Under the pieces are notes generated by a model. It was not told the origin of the DNA, made no database searches, and worked only from the letters and a program-made list of their open reading frames with translations. A stretch of 64,000 bases of DNA from UBA7446 sp964014735 (GTDB lineage Bacteria > Bacteroidota > Bacteroidia > Flavobacteriales > Flavobacteriaceae), in assembly GCA_964014735.1 (NCBI GenBank), contig CAXHBH010000003.1:1-64000 (forward strand), read 5' to 3'. Positions 50,969-59,163 of this stretch are shown here, in pieces. Both the position numbers and the translations under genes were made by a program. The stretch's first letter is position 1. Each line of letters opens with the position of its first letter.

Positions 50969-52453
50969 ATGGCCGCGCAAATGCTGATATTTTGTCTTTT
51001 GGTATACATTACTTTATTGTATGGCATCTCAAATTTGGCAGGAAACAGCAATAGCAATATTACTTTTTTTACTGCTGATAAAAAGGCCCCATGGTATATT
51101 GTTGCGTTTGGAATGATAGGTGCAACGCTCTCTGGTGTGACATTTATATCTGTCCCCGGTTGGGTGGCAAGTACACAAATGGGTTACATACAAATGTTAT
51201 TGGGCTATGCCGTCGGTTATTTGTGTATTGGCACTATTTTGTTGCCACTTTATTACAAATTGAATGTGGTTAGCATTTATACTTATTTGCTACACAGGTT
51301 TGGTGTAAAAAGTTATCAAACTGGAGCTGCTTTTTTTATTTTATCCAGAGTAATAAGCACGAGTTTTCGTCTTTTTTTGTTATTAAAAGTATTGCATTGG
51401 CTTGCTTTGGATGAACTGAGCGTTCCATTTTGGCTAAGTGCAGCAGTAGGGATACTTGGAATATGGGTTTACACCAAAAAAACGGGAATTAAAACCATCA
51501 TATACACCGACATCGCCCAAACAATCTGTATGCTTATTGCCTTGGGTATTAGTGCTTATGTACTGTTTTTTGAGCTGCAACTCAACACCCAATCTTTGTT
51601 AACATGGTGGCATTCACAACCCAACACACAAATATTTTTCTGGGAGGACTGGGGCAGCAGTCAACACTTTGTGAAACAATTTTTTTCTGGAGTACTCATT
51701 GCATTTGCCATGACAGGACTTGATCAAGAAATGATGCAGAAAAATTTAAGCTGTCGTTCTCTTAAAGATGCCAAAAAAAACATGTTTTGGTTTACCATTG
51801 CATTGGTTTTAGTAACCGTATTATTTTTAGTTCTTGGAGTGCTGTTAAGTGCATACGCACAATCCAAGGGAATATCAGCTAGCGGAGACGATCTTTTTCC
51901 AATGATAGCTACACAGTCAGGCTTAGGACCATTTATAGCATATGCTTTTATTTTTGGACTTATTGCGGCGGCTTTTAGCAGTGCCGACAGTTCCCTTACA
52001 TCCCTAACAACAAGTGTAAGTATTGATTTATGGGGAATTAAAACTGGAGAAAAAGGAATTGAACAGCGAAAAAAAAATCACATCATAATGGCCTTTGTAT
52101 TGTGGTTGTGTATTGTGCTTTTCCATTATGTTGTTAAAAATGAAAGTGTGATTGCACAATTACTACTTTTTGCCGGGTATACTTACGGTCCTTTATTGGG
52201 TTTGTTTCTTTTGGGTATTTTTTCAAAACTTCAAATAAGGGATGCGTTAGTTCCTTACTTAAGTGTTGGGGCTCCAATAATGTCTTATGGTATTACTGCT
52301 ATTTGCAAAACAAAATTTGAATTTGACTTTGGCTTTTTTGTATTGGCATTAAATGGTGCCATTTCAACACTACTGTTTTGGGTTTCGGGCATTGGACTAC
52401 CAATGTATAAGTGCACTTCCCCAAGTGAATCCACTTCCAAAGGCGGCAAGTAG
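50969..52453 (+). CDS. Sodium:solute symporter family transporter
   Basis: A 494-residue polytopic membrane protein of the SSS family, with about 13 hydrophobic helices. Diagnostic segments are WYIVAFGMIGATLSGVTFIS and the helix FGLIAAAFSSADSSLTSLTT, which includes the Ser pair lining the sodium site. The transported solute is unknown. The ATG at 50969 was chosen because the promoter box covers the upstream TTG. The last 57 bases overlap the convergent fabH gene, so the hydrophilic tail MYKCTSPSESTSKGGK is encoded opposite FabH's conserved C-terminus. Confidence 0.92.
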   Translation: MAAQMLIFCLLVYITLLYGISNLAGNSNSNITFFTADKKAPWYIVAFGMIGATLSGVTFISVPGWVASTQMGYIQMLLGYAVGYLCIGTILLPLYYKLNVVSIYTYLLHRFGVKSYQTGAAFFILSRVISTSFRLFLLLKVLHWLALDELSVPFWLSAAVGILGIWVYTKKTGIKTIIYTDIAQTICMLIALGISAYVLFFELQLNTQSLLTWWHSQPNTQIFFWEDWGSSQHFVKQFFSGVLIAFAMTGLDQEMMQKNLSCRSLKDAKKNMFWFTIALVLVTVLFLVLGVLLSAYAQSKGISASGDDLFPMIATQSGLGPFIAYAFIFGLIAAAFSSADSSLTSLTTSVSIDLWGIKTGEKGIEQRKKNHIIMAFVLWLCIVLFHYVVKNESVIAQLLLFAGYTYGPLLGLFLLGIFSKLQIRDALVPYLSVGAPIMSYGITAICKTKFEFDFGFFVLALNGAISTLLFWVSGIGLPMYKCTSPSESTSKGGK

Positions 52454-53404
52454 TACACTGTCATCTTGTTTTATTTTACCCTCAGCCCACGCTTCAGACA
52501 TCGCTATTGGAATAGATGCAGCTGTGGTATTACCATAGCGCATAATATTGTTGTAAACTTGGTTATCATGCAAACTAAACTCCTTTTGAACATATTGAGC
52601 AATACGTAAATTGGCCTGATGAAGGATATACAAATCTATATCTGTTGTTTTTTTACCATTTTTATTTAAAGTCTCCTGTATAACTTGATTAAAACGAAAT
52701 ATTGCATTTTTAAAGACCAGTTGTCCGTTCATATAAGGATGATATCGCATATCGTCTTCATCATAATTTTCTACAATTTCAGAAATCCATCGTTTGGTAC
52801 TCGGTCCGATAATCGTCAATTCTTCAGCATATTTCCCTTCAGAATATAAATGTGTTGATTGAATCCCTTTCGCCGAGTCTTGCTCACGCGTAAGCACTGC
52901 GGCTCCAGCACCATCCCCAAAAATAACAGAAACTGTACGGCCGCGTGTAGTGAAATCCATACCGCCCGAATGGTACTCTGAACCAACAAGTAGTATATTC
53001 TTGTACATACCTGTTTTTATGAACTGATCAGCAACAGAAAGACCATAAATAAATCCAGAACATTGATTTCTGATATCAAGTGCAGGACAAGTTCCCATGC
53101 CCATAAGATCCTGTAATAAAACACCTGAACCAGGAAAATATAAATCAGGGCTTAGTGTGGCGAAAATAACAAGATCAATATCATATTTAGAAATGCCGGA
53201 TCTTTCAAGTGCCATCTCAGAAGCCTTAACGCCCATAGAGGCGGTACCTTCACCAGAATCTTTTTTAATAAGTCGACGTTCTTTTATTCCAGTTCGCTCA
53301 GAAATCCATGCATCATCGGTATCCATAACTTTAGACAGATCATCATTGGTAACTACATTTTCTGGTACATAATGTCCGAGACCCACTATACGCGATTGAT
53401 ACAT
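52397..53404 (-). CDS. fabH: 3-oxoacyl-[ACP] synthase III
   Basis: A 335-residue thiolase-fold enzyme that starts fatty-acid synthesis by condensing acyl-CoA with malonyl-ACP. The Cys-His-Asn triad is seen in DIRNQCSGFIYG, LHQANLRI and YGNTTAASIP. The C-terminal GSGFTWGSAL loop is intact. It is a stand-alone gene without plsX or rpmF beside it. Upstream lies a terminator-bearing leader or small RNA and a weak -7-like TAACTTTA box, so its expression may be attenuated or driven separately. Confidence 0.93.
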   Translation of the reverse strand: MYQSRIVGLGHYVPENVVTNDDLSKVMDTDDAWISERTGIKERRLIKKDSGEGTASMGVKASEMALERSGISKYDIDLVIFATLSPDLYFPGSGVLLQDLMGMGTCPALDIRNQCSGFIYGLSVADQFIKTGMYKNILLVGSEYHSGGMDFTTRGRTVSVIFGDGAGAAVLTREQDSAKGIQSTHLYSEGKYAEELTIIGPSTKRWISEIVENYDEDDMRYHPYMNGQLVFKNAIFRFNQVIQETLNKNGKKTTDIDLYILHQANLRIAQYVQKEFSLHDNQVYNNIMRYGNTTAASIPIAMSEAWAEGKIKQDDSVLLAAFGSGFTWGSALIHW

Positions 53405-53445
53405 GTTTACTTAAATTTAAAGTTAATAAACGAAAAATTATTGAT

Positions 53446-53481
53446 AAAAAAAAGAAGGCGCAACAACCACGATGCACCTTC
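53446..53481 (-). terminator. Intrinsic terminator ending the candidate RNA
   Basis: On the minus strand GAAGGTGC (53481-53474), a 12-base loop and GCGCCTTC (53461-53454) form an 8-bp stem with one G-U pair, followed by eight T (53453-53446). It lies 41 bases before the fabH ATG and has no coding sequence upstream of it. Confidence 0.75.
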
Positions 53482-53582
53482 AAACAACTTAACCAAAATT
53501 AAACAAACCAATTAAGAATATTTGTATTCAATAGAGTTTTATAGCAATTTTTTCCACAACAGTATTTTGTTGATTGAATACC
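53446..53582 (-). ncRNA. Candidate structured small RNA or fabH leader RNA
   Basis: Predicted ~137-nt transcript on the minus strand, with promoter at 53586-53616 and terminator at 53446-53481. It starts GGGG and then GTATTCAAT, which pairs perfectly with ATTGAATAC (53573-53581 with 53524-53532). Inside this 9-bp stem is a hairpin CAACA-AAATAC-TGTTG (53557-53572), then a 24-base A/U-rich strand. Between the stem and the terminator is a 41-base stretch without any C (53475-53515), a likely single-stranded G/U-rich seed. No start codon with a plausible ORF is present. It could be a free small RNA or an attenuated leader of fabH. I could not match it to a named family. Confidence 0.5.
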
Positions 53583-53585
53583 CCA

Positions 53586-53616
53586 CAAATATAAAAACGT
53601 TTAATGAAAAAGCAAA
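53586..53616 (-). promoter_or_regulatory. Full -33/-7 promoter of the candidate RNA
   Basis: On the minus strand TTTG (53616-53613), 19 bases, TATATTTG (53593-53586): a perfect match to the Bacteroidota vegetative promoter in both boxes and in spacing. Initiation is expected at the GGGG just downstream. Confidence 0.7.
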
Positions 53617-53623
53617 ATAATTA

Positions 53624-53636
53624 TGCCATAGTGTCA
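53624..53636. promoter_or_regulatory. 13-bp palindrome upstream of htpG
   Basis: TGCCATAGTGTCA, a one-mismatch relative of the two TGACAnnnTGTCA sites before hsp20. It ends 11 bases before the TTGG of the htpG -24 element, the same spacing as at hsp20, and lies seven bases from the -33 box of the divergent RNA promoter. Confidence 0.55.
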
Positions 53637-53647
53637 CTATTTTAATT

Positions 53648-53663
53648 TTGGTACTTTTTTTGG
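53648..53663 (+). promoter_or_regulatory. -24/-12-like promoter of htpG
   Basis: TTGGTACTTTTTTTGG: the -24 half matches TTGGTA of hsp20, and the -12 half has TTGG instead of TTGC, with the same 10-base separation. The ATG follows 22 bases later. Weaker than the hsp20 site because of the changed -12 base. Confidence 0.45.
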
Positions 53664-53685
53664 TTAATTCTTTAAAATAATAATT

Positions 53686-55563
53686 ATGTCATCAGGTAAA
53701 ATAAACGTTGCAGTAGAAAATATTTTTCCATTAATTAAGAAATTCCTTTACAGCGACCATGAGATCTTCTTACGAGAACTAATATCAAATGCTACGGACG
53801 CTACATTAAAACTTAAGCATCTTACCAATATAGGGGAAGCCAAAGTTGAATATGGAAATCCGCAAATTGAGATTAAAGTAGACAAAGAAAACAGAACATT
53901 ACATGTCATTGATCAAGGTTTAGGCATGACATCTGGTGAAGTTAATAAGTATATAAACGAAGTTGCTTTTTCCGGAGCTGAAGAATTTATTAATCAATAC
54001 AAAGACAGTGCTAAAGACAGTGGTATTATAGGTCATTTTGGTCTTGGTTTTTATTCTGCATTTATGGTAGCAGAAAAAGTTGAAATTATCACAAAATCAC
54101 ATTCTGATGCCCCGGCCAGCCATTGGAGTTGTGACGGCTCGCCAGAATACACCTTAGTAGAACATGACAAAACTACACGTGGTACTGAAATTATTTTACA
54201 TATTGATAAGGATTCCGATGAATTTTTGGAAGAAACACGCATAACCAGTTTATTGACCAAATACAATAAGTTCATGCCAATTCCAATTAAGTTTGGAACC
54301 AAAGAGGAAACACGCCAGGAAGGAGAAGGAGACGACAAAAATGAAATTATAGAAACTGTTGATAATATTGTAAATAACTCAAATCCTGCTTGGACCAAAA
54401 AACCAAGCAATTTAAAAGACGAAGAATACAAGTCTTTCTACAGGGAATTATATCCAATGCAATTTGAGGAGCCTCTGTTTCATATTCACCTCAATGTAGA
54501 TTACCCGTTTAACTTGACAGGAATACTTTATTTTCCAAAATTGAACAATGATCTCAACATACAAAAAGATCGCATTCAATTATATCAAAATCAGGTTTTT
54601 GTTACTGATAATGTTGAAGGAATAGTTCCGGAATTTCTAACCATGTTAAGGGGGGTAATTGATTCGCCAGATATTCCACTCAACGTTTCTCGAAGCTACC
54701 TTCAAGCAGACGGTGCTGTGAAAAAAATCAGTAACTATATTACCAAAAAAGTAGCTGATAAACTACAATCCATATTTAAGAATGATAGAGAAAATCTGGA
54801 GCAAAAATGGAATGACATTAAGGTTGTTATTGAATATGGTATGCTTTCAGAGGATAAGTTCTTTGATAAAGCAAAAAAATTCAATCTCTTTCCAACTACA
54901 ACGGGCAGTTATTTAACACTTGACGAGTTAAAAGAGCAAACAAAAGATGCACAAACAGATAAGGACGGAAAGCTAATTCAGCTCTATGCTGCCAATGTTG
55001 ACGAACAACACGCATACATTGAAGCAGCAAAAGCTAAAGGATATAAGGTGCTATTGCTTGACTCCCCAATAGTAGGGCATCTATTGCAAAAATTAGAGCA
55101 AGAAGATGATAAACTTGGCTTTGTCCGTGTTGACAGTGACCACATAGATAAACTTATTGCAAAAGACGAACCACAATTATCCAAACTTTCTGATGAACAG
55201 AAAGAGGCACTCAAACCTATGATTGAAAACGTGGTGCCTAAAGAGCAATATACGGTTCAATTAGAGGCTATGAATAGTGAATCAGCGCCTTTTATGATTA
55301 CACAACCCGAGTTTATGCGCCGTATGAAAGAGATGCAGCAAACAGGCGGCGGCGGTATGTTAGCTGGTGGATTTCCCGAAATGTATCAATTGGTGGTCAA
55401 TGTTAACCACCCGTTGGTAAGTCAGATTTTAGAAACCAAGACCAAAAAGAAACAAGAGCGACTGATTAAGCAGTCGCTAGATTTGGCACGTTTGTCTCAG
55501 TCTTTATTAAAAGGGGAAGAGCTTACGGCTTTCATTCAACGAAGTTTTGAAATGATAAAGTAA
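53686..55563 (+). CDS. htpG: Molecular chaperone HtpG (Hsp90)
   Basis: A 625-residue Hsp90. The N-terminal Bergerat ATPase has ELISNATDATLKLKHLT (Asn near 37), IDQGLGMTSGEV and GHFGLGFYSAFMVAEKV. The middle domain contains the conserved arginine loop SRSYLQADGAVKKI, followed by the C-terminal dimerisation domain. In most HtpGs the first motif is SNASDA; here it is SNATDA, a conservative change. Monocistronic, closed by a strong terminator. Confidence 0.98.
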   Translation: MSSGKINVAVENIFPLIKKFLYSDHEIFLRELISNATDATLKLKHLTNIGEAKVEYGNPQIEIKVDKENRTLHVIDQGLGMTSGEVNKYINEVAFSGAEEFINQYKDSAKDSGIIGHFGLGFYSAFMVAEKVEIITKSHSDAPASHWSCDGSPEYTLVEHDKTTRGTEIILHIDKDSDEFLEETRITSLLTKYNKFMPIPIKFGTKEETRQEGEGDDKNEIIETVDNIVNNSNPAWTKKPSNLKDEEYKSFYRELYPMQFEEPLFHIHLNVDYPFNLTGILYFPKLNNDLNIQKDRIQLYQNQVFVTDNVEGIVPEFLTMLRGVIDSPDIPLNVSRSYLQADGAVKKISNYITKKVADKLQSIFKNDRENLEQKWNDIKVVIEYGMLSEDKFFDKAKKFNLFPTTTGSYLTLDELKEQTKDAQTDKDGKLIQLYAANVDEQHAYIEAAKAKGYKVLLLDSPIVGHLLQKLEQEDDKLGFVRVDSDHIDKLIAKDEPQLSKLSDEQKEALKPMIENVVPKEQYTVQLEAMNSESAPFMITQPEFMRRMKEMQQTGGGGMLAGGFPEMYQLVVNVNHPLVSQILETKTKKKQERLIKQSLDLARLSQSLLKGEELTAFIQRSFEMIK

Positions 55564-55588
55564 ATGCGTTTTAATCAACAAGGATAAA

Positions 55589-55619
55589 CCCTCGCTTTTA
55601 TAAGTTGAGGGATTTTTTT
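55589..55619 (+). terminator. Intrinsic terminator of htpG
   Basis: CCCTC (55589-55593) pairs with GAGGG (55607-55611); an inner CTT-TTAT-AAG extends the stem, and seven T follow. Confidence 0.8.
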
Positions 55620-55705
55620 AATTTCACTAAAATAACCTACCAACAACTTGTGTTTTATTTACAAAAAAGAAACAGTTAAAAACAAAAACCTCAAACGTAA
55701 AAACA

Positions 55706-56323
55706 ATGCTTGAGTTATTAGATGCCTTTATACCTAAGCTTCCAGATGCTACCATAAAATATTATCCAAATTTTATTAATGCAAAAGAAGCTGATAAACT
55801 TTTTGAATTATTGATTGATCAAATACCTTGGCGCAATGATCCAATAACGTTGTTTGGAAAAACTTACCCACAGCCTCGTATGACGTCATTGCATGGTCAT
55901 ACAACTGACTCTTATGGCTATTCTAACATAGTAATGCAACCCAACCACATGAGCAAGCCCTTACTGGATATTGAGAAAAAACTGAAAGCATTTACAGATG
56001 AAACATTCACCACGGTGTTATTAAATCTTTATCGTGATGGGAATGATAGTAATGGCTGGCATGCAGATAATGAAAAAGAATTGGGTAAAAATCCAGTAAT
56101 TGCTTCAGTTAGCCTTGGGGCTACAAGGTTTTTTAGCCTTAAGCACAATACAAAAACATCTCAAAGACTAAAAATAGAGCTTTCGCATGGAAGTTTGTTG
56201 CTAATGGAGGGTACCACACAACATTTCTGGAAACATCAAATTGCAAAAACAGCAAAAGTAGTAGCGCCACGCATTAATTTAACCTTTAGAAAGGTGCTCA
56301 AAGAACATTCAGTTGGGCGATAA
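55706..56323 (+). CDS. alkB: AlkB-type 2-oxoglutarate/Fe(II) dioxygenase
   Basis: A 205-residue demethylase that repairs alkylated DNA or RNA bases. The Fe ligands are H119 and D121 (NGWHADNEKELG) and H177 (TTQHFWKHQ). The 2-oxoglutarate-binding arginines are R189 and R195 (APRINLTFR). It is closest in layout to the short AlkB/ALKBH2-3 type. Its end overlaps the convergent small gene by 26 bases. No ada regulator is nearby. Confidence 0.93.
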   Translation: MLELLDAFIPKLPDATIKYYPNFINAKEADKLFELLIDQIPWRNDPITLFGKTYPQPRMTSLHGHTTDSYGYSNIVMQPNHMSKPLLDIEKKLKAFTDETFTTVLLNLYRDGNDSNGWHADNEKELGKNPVIASVSLGATRFFSLKHNTKTSQRLKIELSHGSLLLMEGTTQHFWKHQIAKTAKVVAPRINLTFRKVLKEHSVGR

Positions 56324-56564
56324 GTTCATTACCTTTTGTTTCCAAATCATTGGTGATTGCCCGGTAATGTGCACGTTTATTTTCAACACCCTTTTCATGT
56401 ATACGACTGCTAAAGGCGTCAAAGGCATTAATAGCTTCATCAATTATTGCAGCTGTTTTTGACTTATCTATTTCAGGATTGACTTTTTCCATATCCATTG
56501 CCGTTTCAATGATTTCTCCTAGCACATAGTTTATGTCTTTTTTAAGGTCGCGTATATTTGCCAT
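56298..56564 (-). CDS. Small conserved helical protein of unknown function
   Basis: An 88-residue acidic protein, MANIRDLKKDINYVLGEII at the start, predicted almost entirely alpha-helical. It has no Cys, no signal and no known motif. The ATG at 56564 was chosen because the frame upstream overlaps the queD-like gene. It ends the idi-queD-small gene run (ten bases after queD). The 3' end runs 26 bases into alkB on the other strand. Confidence 0.7.
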   Translation of the reverse strand: MANIRDLKKDINYVLGEIIETAMDMEKVNPEIDKSKTAAIIDEAINAFDAFSSRIHEKGVENKRAHYRAITNDLETKGNELIAQLNVL

Positions 56565-56574
56565 AGCATTAAGT

Positions 56575-56991
56575 TTAGTTAGGTCCAGAAAAATGTACAA
56601 AGTTTCTTGGCGTTTCATATAGAGTTACAGACAAATCATGTGCAGCTTTAATATGTGGTCTTAATTTATTCCAAATCACTACAACTATATTCTCAGCCGT
56701 TGGTATAAGTGTTGCGAAATCAGGTACTTGTTCGTTTAGATTTTTATGGTCAAAGGCGTCTTCTATATGCTTTTTAATTAAATCTTTTAAGACTTTCATA
56801 TCCATCACATAGCCTGTTTCAGGATCAATATTACCAGTTACAGAAACAACGAGTTCATAATTATGTCCGTGGTAGTAAGGGTTGCTACACTTATCAAAAA
56901 CTTCCTCGTTTTTGGAGTCAGACCAGTCTTTTCTATAAAGGCGGTGAGCGGCATTAAAATGTGCCTTACGGCTTACTGTTACTTTATTCAT
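56575..56991 (-). CDS. 6-pyruvoyltetrahydropterin synthase/QueD-family enzyme
   Basis: A 138-residue T-fold enzyme. Zinc ligands are His16, His41 and His43. The catalytic Cys35 sits in CSNPYYHGHNY, where five residues separate Cys from HGH, the spacing of eukaryotic-type 6-pyruvoyltetrahydropterin synthase rather than the CxxxHGH of QueD. DHKNLN (81-86) and Glu126 complete the active site. Either queuosine (preQ0) or tetrahydropterin synthesis is possible. It overlaps idi by four bases (ATGA). Confidence 0.88.
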   Translation of the reverse strand: MNKVTVSRKAHFNAAHRLYRKDWSDSKNEEVFDKCSNPYYHGHNYELVVSVTGNIDPETGYVMDMKVLKDLIKKHIEDAFDHKNLNEQVPDFATLIPTAENIVVVIWNKLRPHIKAAHDLSVTLYETPRNFVHFSGPN

Positions 56992-57506
56992 TGCAATTTT
57001 ATTTGTTCGTAAAACTTCTCAAAAATAATAATAAACCAAACAGTGTAATTTTCAGGCTGATTTTGAATATTTTCACGGATGGCATCGACAGACATCCATC
57101 TCCAATCAGCTACCTCCTCCGGGTTAATGTTGGGGGTGCCATTGAATTTTCCAATCATTATGTGATCAAGCTCATGCTCAGTGAGTCCATTATTAAATGG
57201 AGCTTTGTAGATAAAAGAGGTCACCCCACGTATGTCGGTAACAAATCCCATTTCTTCTTGTAAACGCCGCTTACCGGCTGCGATATTGGTTTCCCCATCA
57301 CGTTGGTGACTACAACAGGTATTGGTCCATAAGCCAGGAGAATGGTATTTATGAAGTGCTCGTTGCTGTAGCATTAATTCGCCTTTGTCATTTAGTATGA
57401 AAACAGAAAAAGCACGATGAAGTATGCCTTTTTCGTGGGCTTCCATCTTGGGCATCAACCCAATGGGCTGATCATTAGTGTTAACTAAAATTACCTGCTC
57501 TTCCAT
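56988..57506 (-). CDS. idi: Isopentenyl-diphosphate delta-isomerase (type I)
   Basis: A 172-residue Nudix-fold isomerase interconverting IPP and DMAPP for isoprenoids such as carotenoids, menaquinone and undecaprenyl phosphate. TNTCCSHQRDGE (61-72) holds the catalytic Cys and metal-binding His, the Nudix helix follows with RRLQEEMGF, and LTEHELDHIM holds the later Glu. The start MEEQVILVNTNDQP at 57506 was chosen by family alignment; 35 codons of open frame upstream are not conserved in type. A -7-like TACTTTTA with a TTG upstream precedes it. Confidence 0.95.
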   Translation of the reverse strand: MEEQVILVNTNDQPIGLMPKMEAHEKGILHRAFSVFILNDKGELMLQQRALHKYHSPGLWTNTCCSHQRDGETNIAAGKRRLQEEMGFVTDIRGVTSFIYKAPFNNGLTEHELDHIMIGKFNGTPNINPEEVADWRWMSVDAIRENIQNQPENYTVWFIIIFEKFYEQIKLQ

Positions 57507-57576
57507 ATATAAATTAAAAGTACAAAAAATGCAATTGTAAAGCATTAGTTTGTTAAATGAACGTATTTTTACCACC

Positions 57577-59163
57577 ATGAGTTTTTTGGAAGAAATCGCA
57601 CGCCGACGCACATTTGGAATTATTTCCCATCCCGATGCAGGTAAAACTACACTTACGGAAAAGTTGTTACTTTTTGGAGGTGCGATTCAAGAAGCAGGTG
57701 CAGTTAAATCTAATAAAATAAAAAAGGCTGCTACTAGTGACTTCATGGAAATTGAGCGTCAAAGGGGTATTTCGGTAGCTACATCCGTTTTGGCCTTTTT
57801 GTACAAAGATAAAAAAATCAACATCCTCGACACTCCAGGTCACAAAGACTTTGCAGAGGATACCTATCGTACTTTGACTGCTGTTGATAGTGTGATTGTA
57901 GTAATTGATGTTGCTAAGGGAGTCGAAGAACAAACCGAAAAGCTTGTTGAGGTATGCCGCATGCGAAACATTCCTATAATTGTATTCATCAACAAGTTAG
58001 ACCGCGAGGGTAAAGACGCTTTTGATCTACTAGACGAATTAGAAAAAAAACTAGGGCTTGTTACCGTACCCTTAAGCTTTCCCATTGGAATTGGCTACGA
58101 CTTTCAAGGAATATACAACCTGTGGAACGAAAATATTCGCTTATTTGAGGGAGAGCAAAAAACCACCATTAGCCAAAGTAATCTTATAGAAGATATAGAT
58201 AACCCGGAACTGGAAATTGCTATCGGTTCCAATACCAAAGAAACCTTATTGGAAGAATTAGAATTGGTACGAGAAGTATACCCTAGTTTTGATCATGAGG
58301 CATACTTAAATGGTGAACAGCACCCTATATTTTTTGGGTCAGCATTAAATAACTTTGGTGTACAAGAGTTGCTAGACTGCTTTGTTGACATAGCACCTCC
58401 TCCCATGTCTAAAGACAGTGAGGAGCGCACCATTGCTCCCGATGAAAAAGATTTTTCTGGTTTTGTATTTAAAATTCACGCCAACATGGATCCAAAACAT
58501 CGAGATCGTCTGGCTTTTATTAAAATTGTTTCTGGAACCTTTGCACGTAATGTGCCTTATTTACATGTACGCCAAAAGAAAAAACTGAAATTTAGTAGTC
58601 CAAATGCATTTTTTGCAGACAAAAAAGAAATTATAGATATATCTTACCCAGGCGATATTGTGGGACTCCACGACACAGGTAATTTTAAGATTGGAGACAC
58701 ACTAACTTCAGGAGAGCAAATTCACTTTAGAGGAATTCCAAGTTTTTCACCAGAACACTTTAGGTACATCAACAATGCAGATCCAATGAAAGCCAAACAA
58801 TTAAACAAAGGAATCGACCAGTTGATGGATGAAGGTGTAGCCCAATTATTTACCCTGGAACTTAATGGTCGTAAGGTTGTTGGTACTGTAGGAGCACTGC
58901 AATTTGATGTAATACAATATCGATTAGAACACGAATATGGAGCGAGTTGCACATATGAAAATTTAAATGTATTCAAGGCCTGTTGGATTGAAGTAAATGA
59001 TGGTGGTAAAGCCGACTTTACTGAATTTAAACTAACCAAATCTAAGTTTTTAGCAAAAGACAAACAAGGACAGTTGGTATATTTAGCTGACTCTGCATTT
59101 TCGTTGCAAATGACCCGAAGTAAATATCCAAAAGTCCTATTTCATGCAACATCAGAATTTTAA
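57577..59163 (+). CDS. prfC: Peptide chain release factor 3
   Basis: A 528-residue translational GTPase that ejects RF1 and RF2 after termination. The P-loop is SHPDAGKT at 17-24, then the switch region RQRGISVATSVL, DTPGHKDFAEDTYRTL (G3) and FINKLDREGKD (G4), and the RF3 C-terminal domains follow. Both length and the DFMEIERQRGIS motif separate it from EF-G. The start MSFLEEIARR was preferred to an ATG nine codons upstream. Confidence 0.97.
   Translation: MSFLEEIARRRTFGIISHPDAGKTTLTEKLLLFGGAIQEAGAVKSNKIKKAATSDFMEIERQRGISVATSVLAFLYKDKKINILDTPGHKDFAEDTYRTLTAVDSVIVVIDVAKGVEEQTEKLVEVCRMRNIPIIVFINKLDREGKDAFDLLDELEKKLGLVTVPLSFPIGIGYDFQGIYNLWNENIRLFEGEQKTTISQSNLIEDIDNPELEIAIGSNTKETLLEELELVREVYPSFDHEAYLNGEQHPIFFGSALNNFGVQELLDCFVDIAPPPMSKDSEERTIAPDEKDFSGFVFKIHANMDPKHRDRLAFIKIVSGTFARNVPYLHVRQKKKLKFSSPNAFFADKKEIIDISYPGDIVGLHDTGNFKIGDTLTSGEQIHFRGIPSFSPEHFRYINNADPMKAKQLNKGIDQLMDEGVAQLFTLELNGRKVVGTVGALQFDVIQYRLEHEYGASCTYENLNVFKACWIEVNDGGKADFTEFKLTKSKFLAKDKQGQLVYLADSAFSLQMTRSKYPKVLFHATSEF

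Noticed and set aside
50911..51057. N-terminal extension of recR by 49 codons
   Set aside because: The extension has no RecR homology, covers the divergent symporter promoter and start, and ignores the -7 box three bases before the chosen ATG.
53550..53558. TTTTCCACA, one base from a DnaA box
   Set aside because: A single box with no cluster, no AT-rich unwinding repeat and no dnaA or dnaN nearby; it lies in the candidate RNA and does not indicate an origin.
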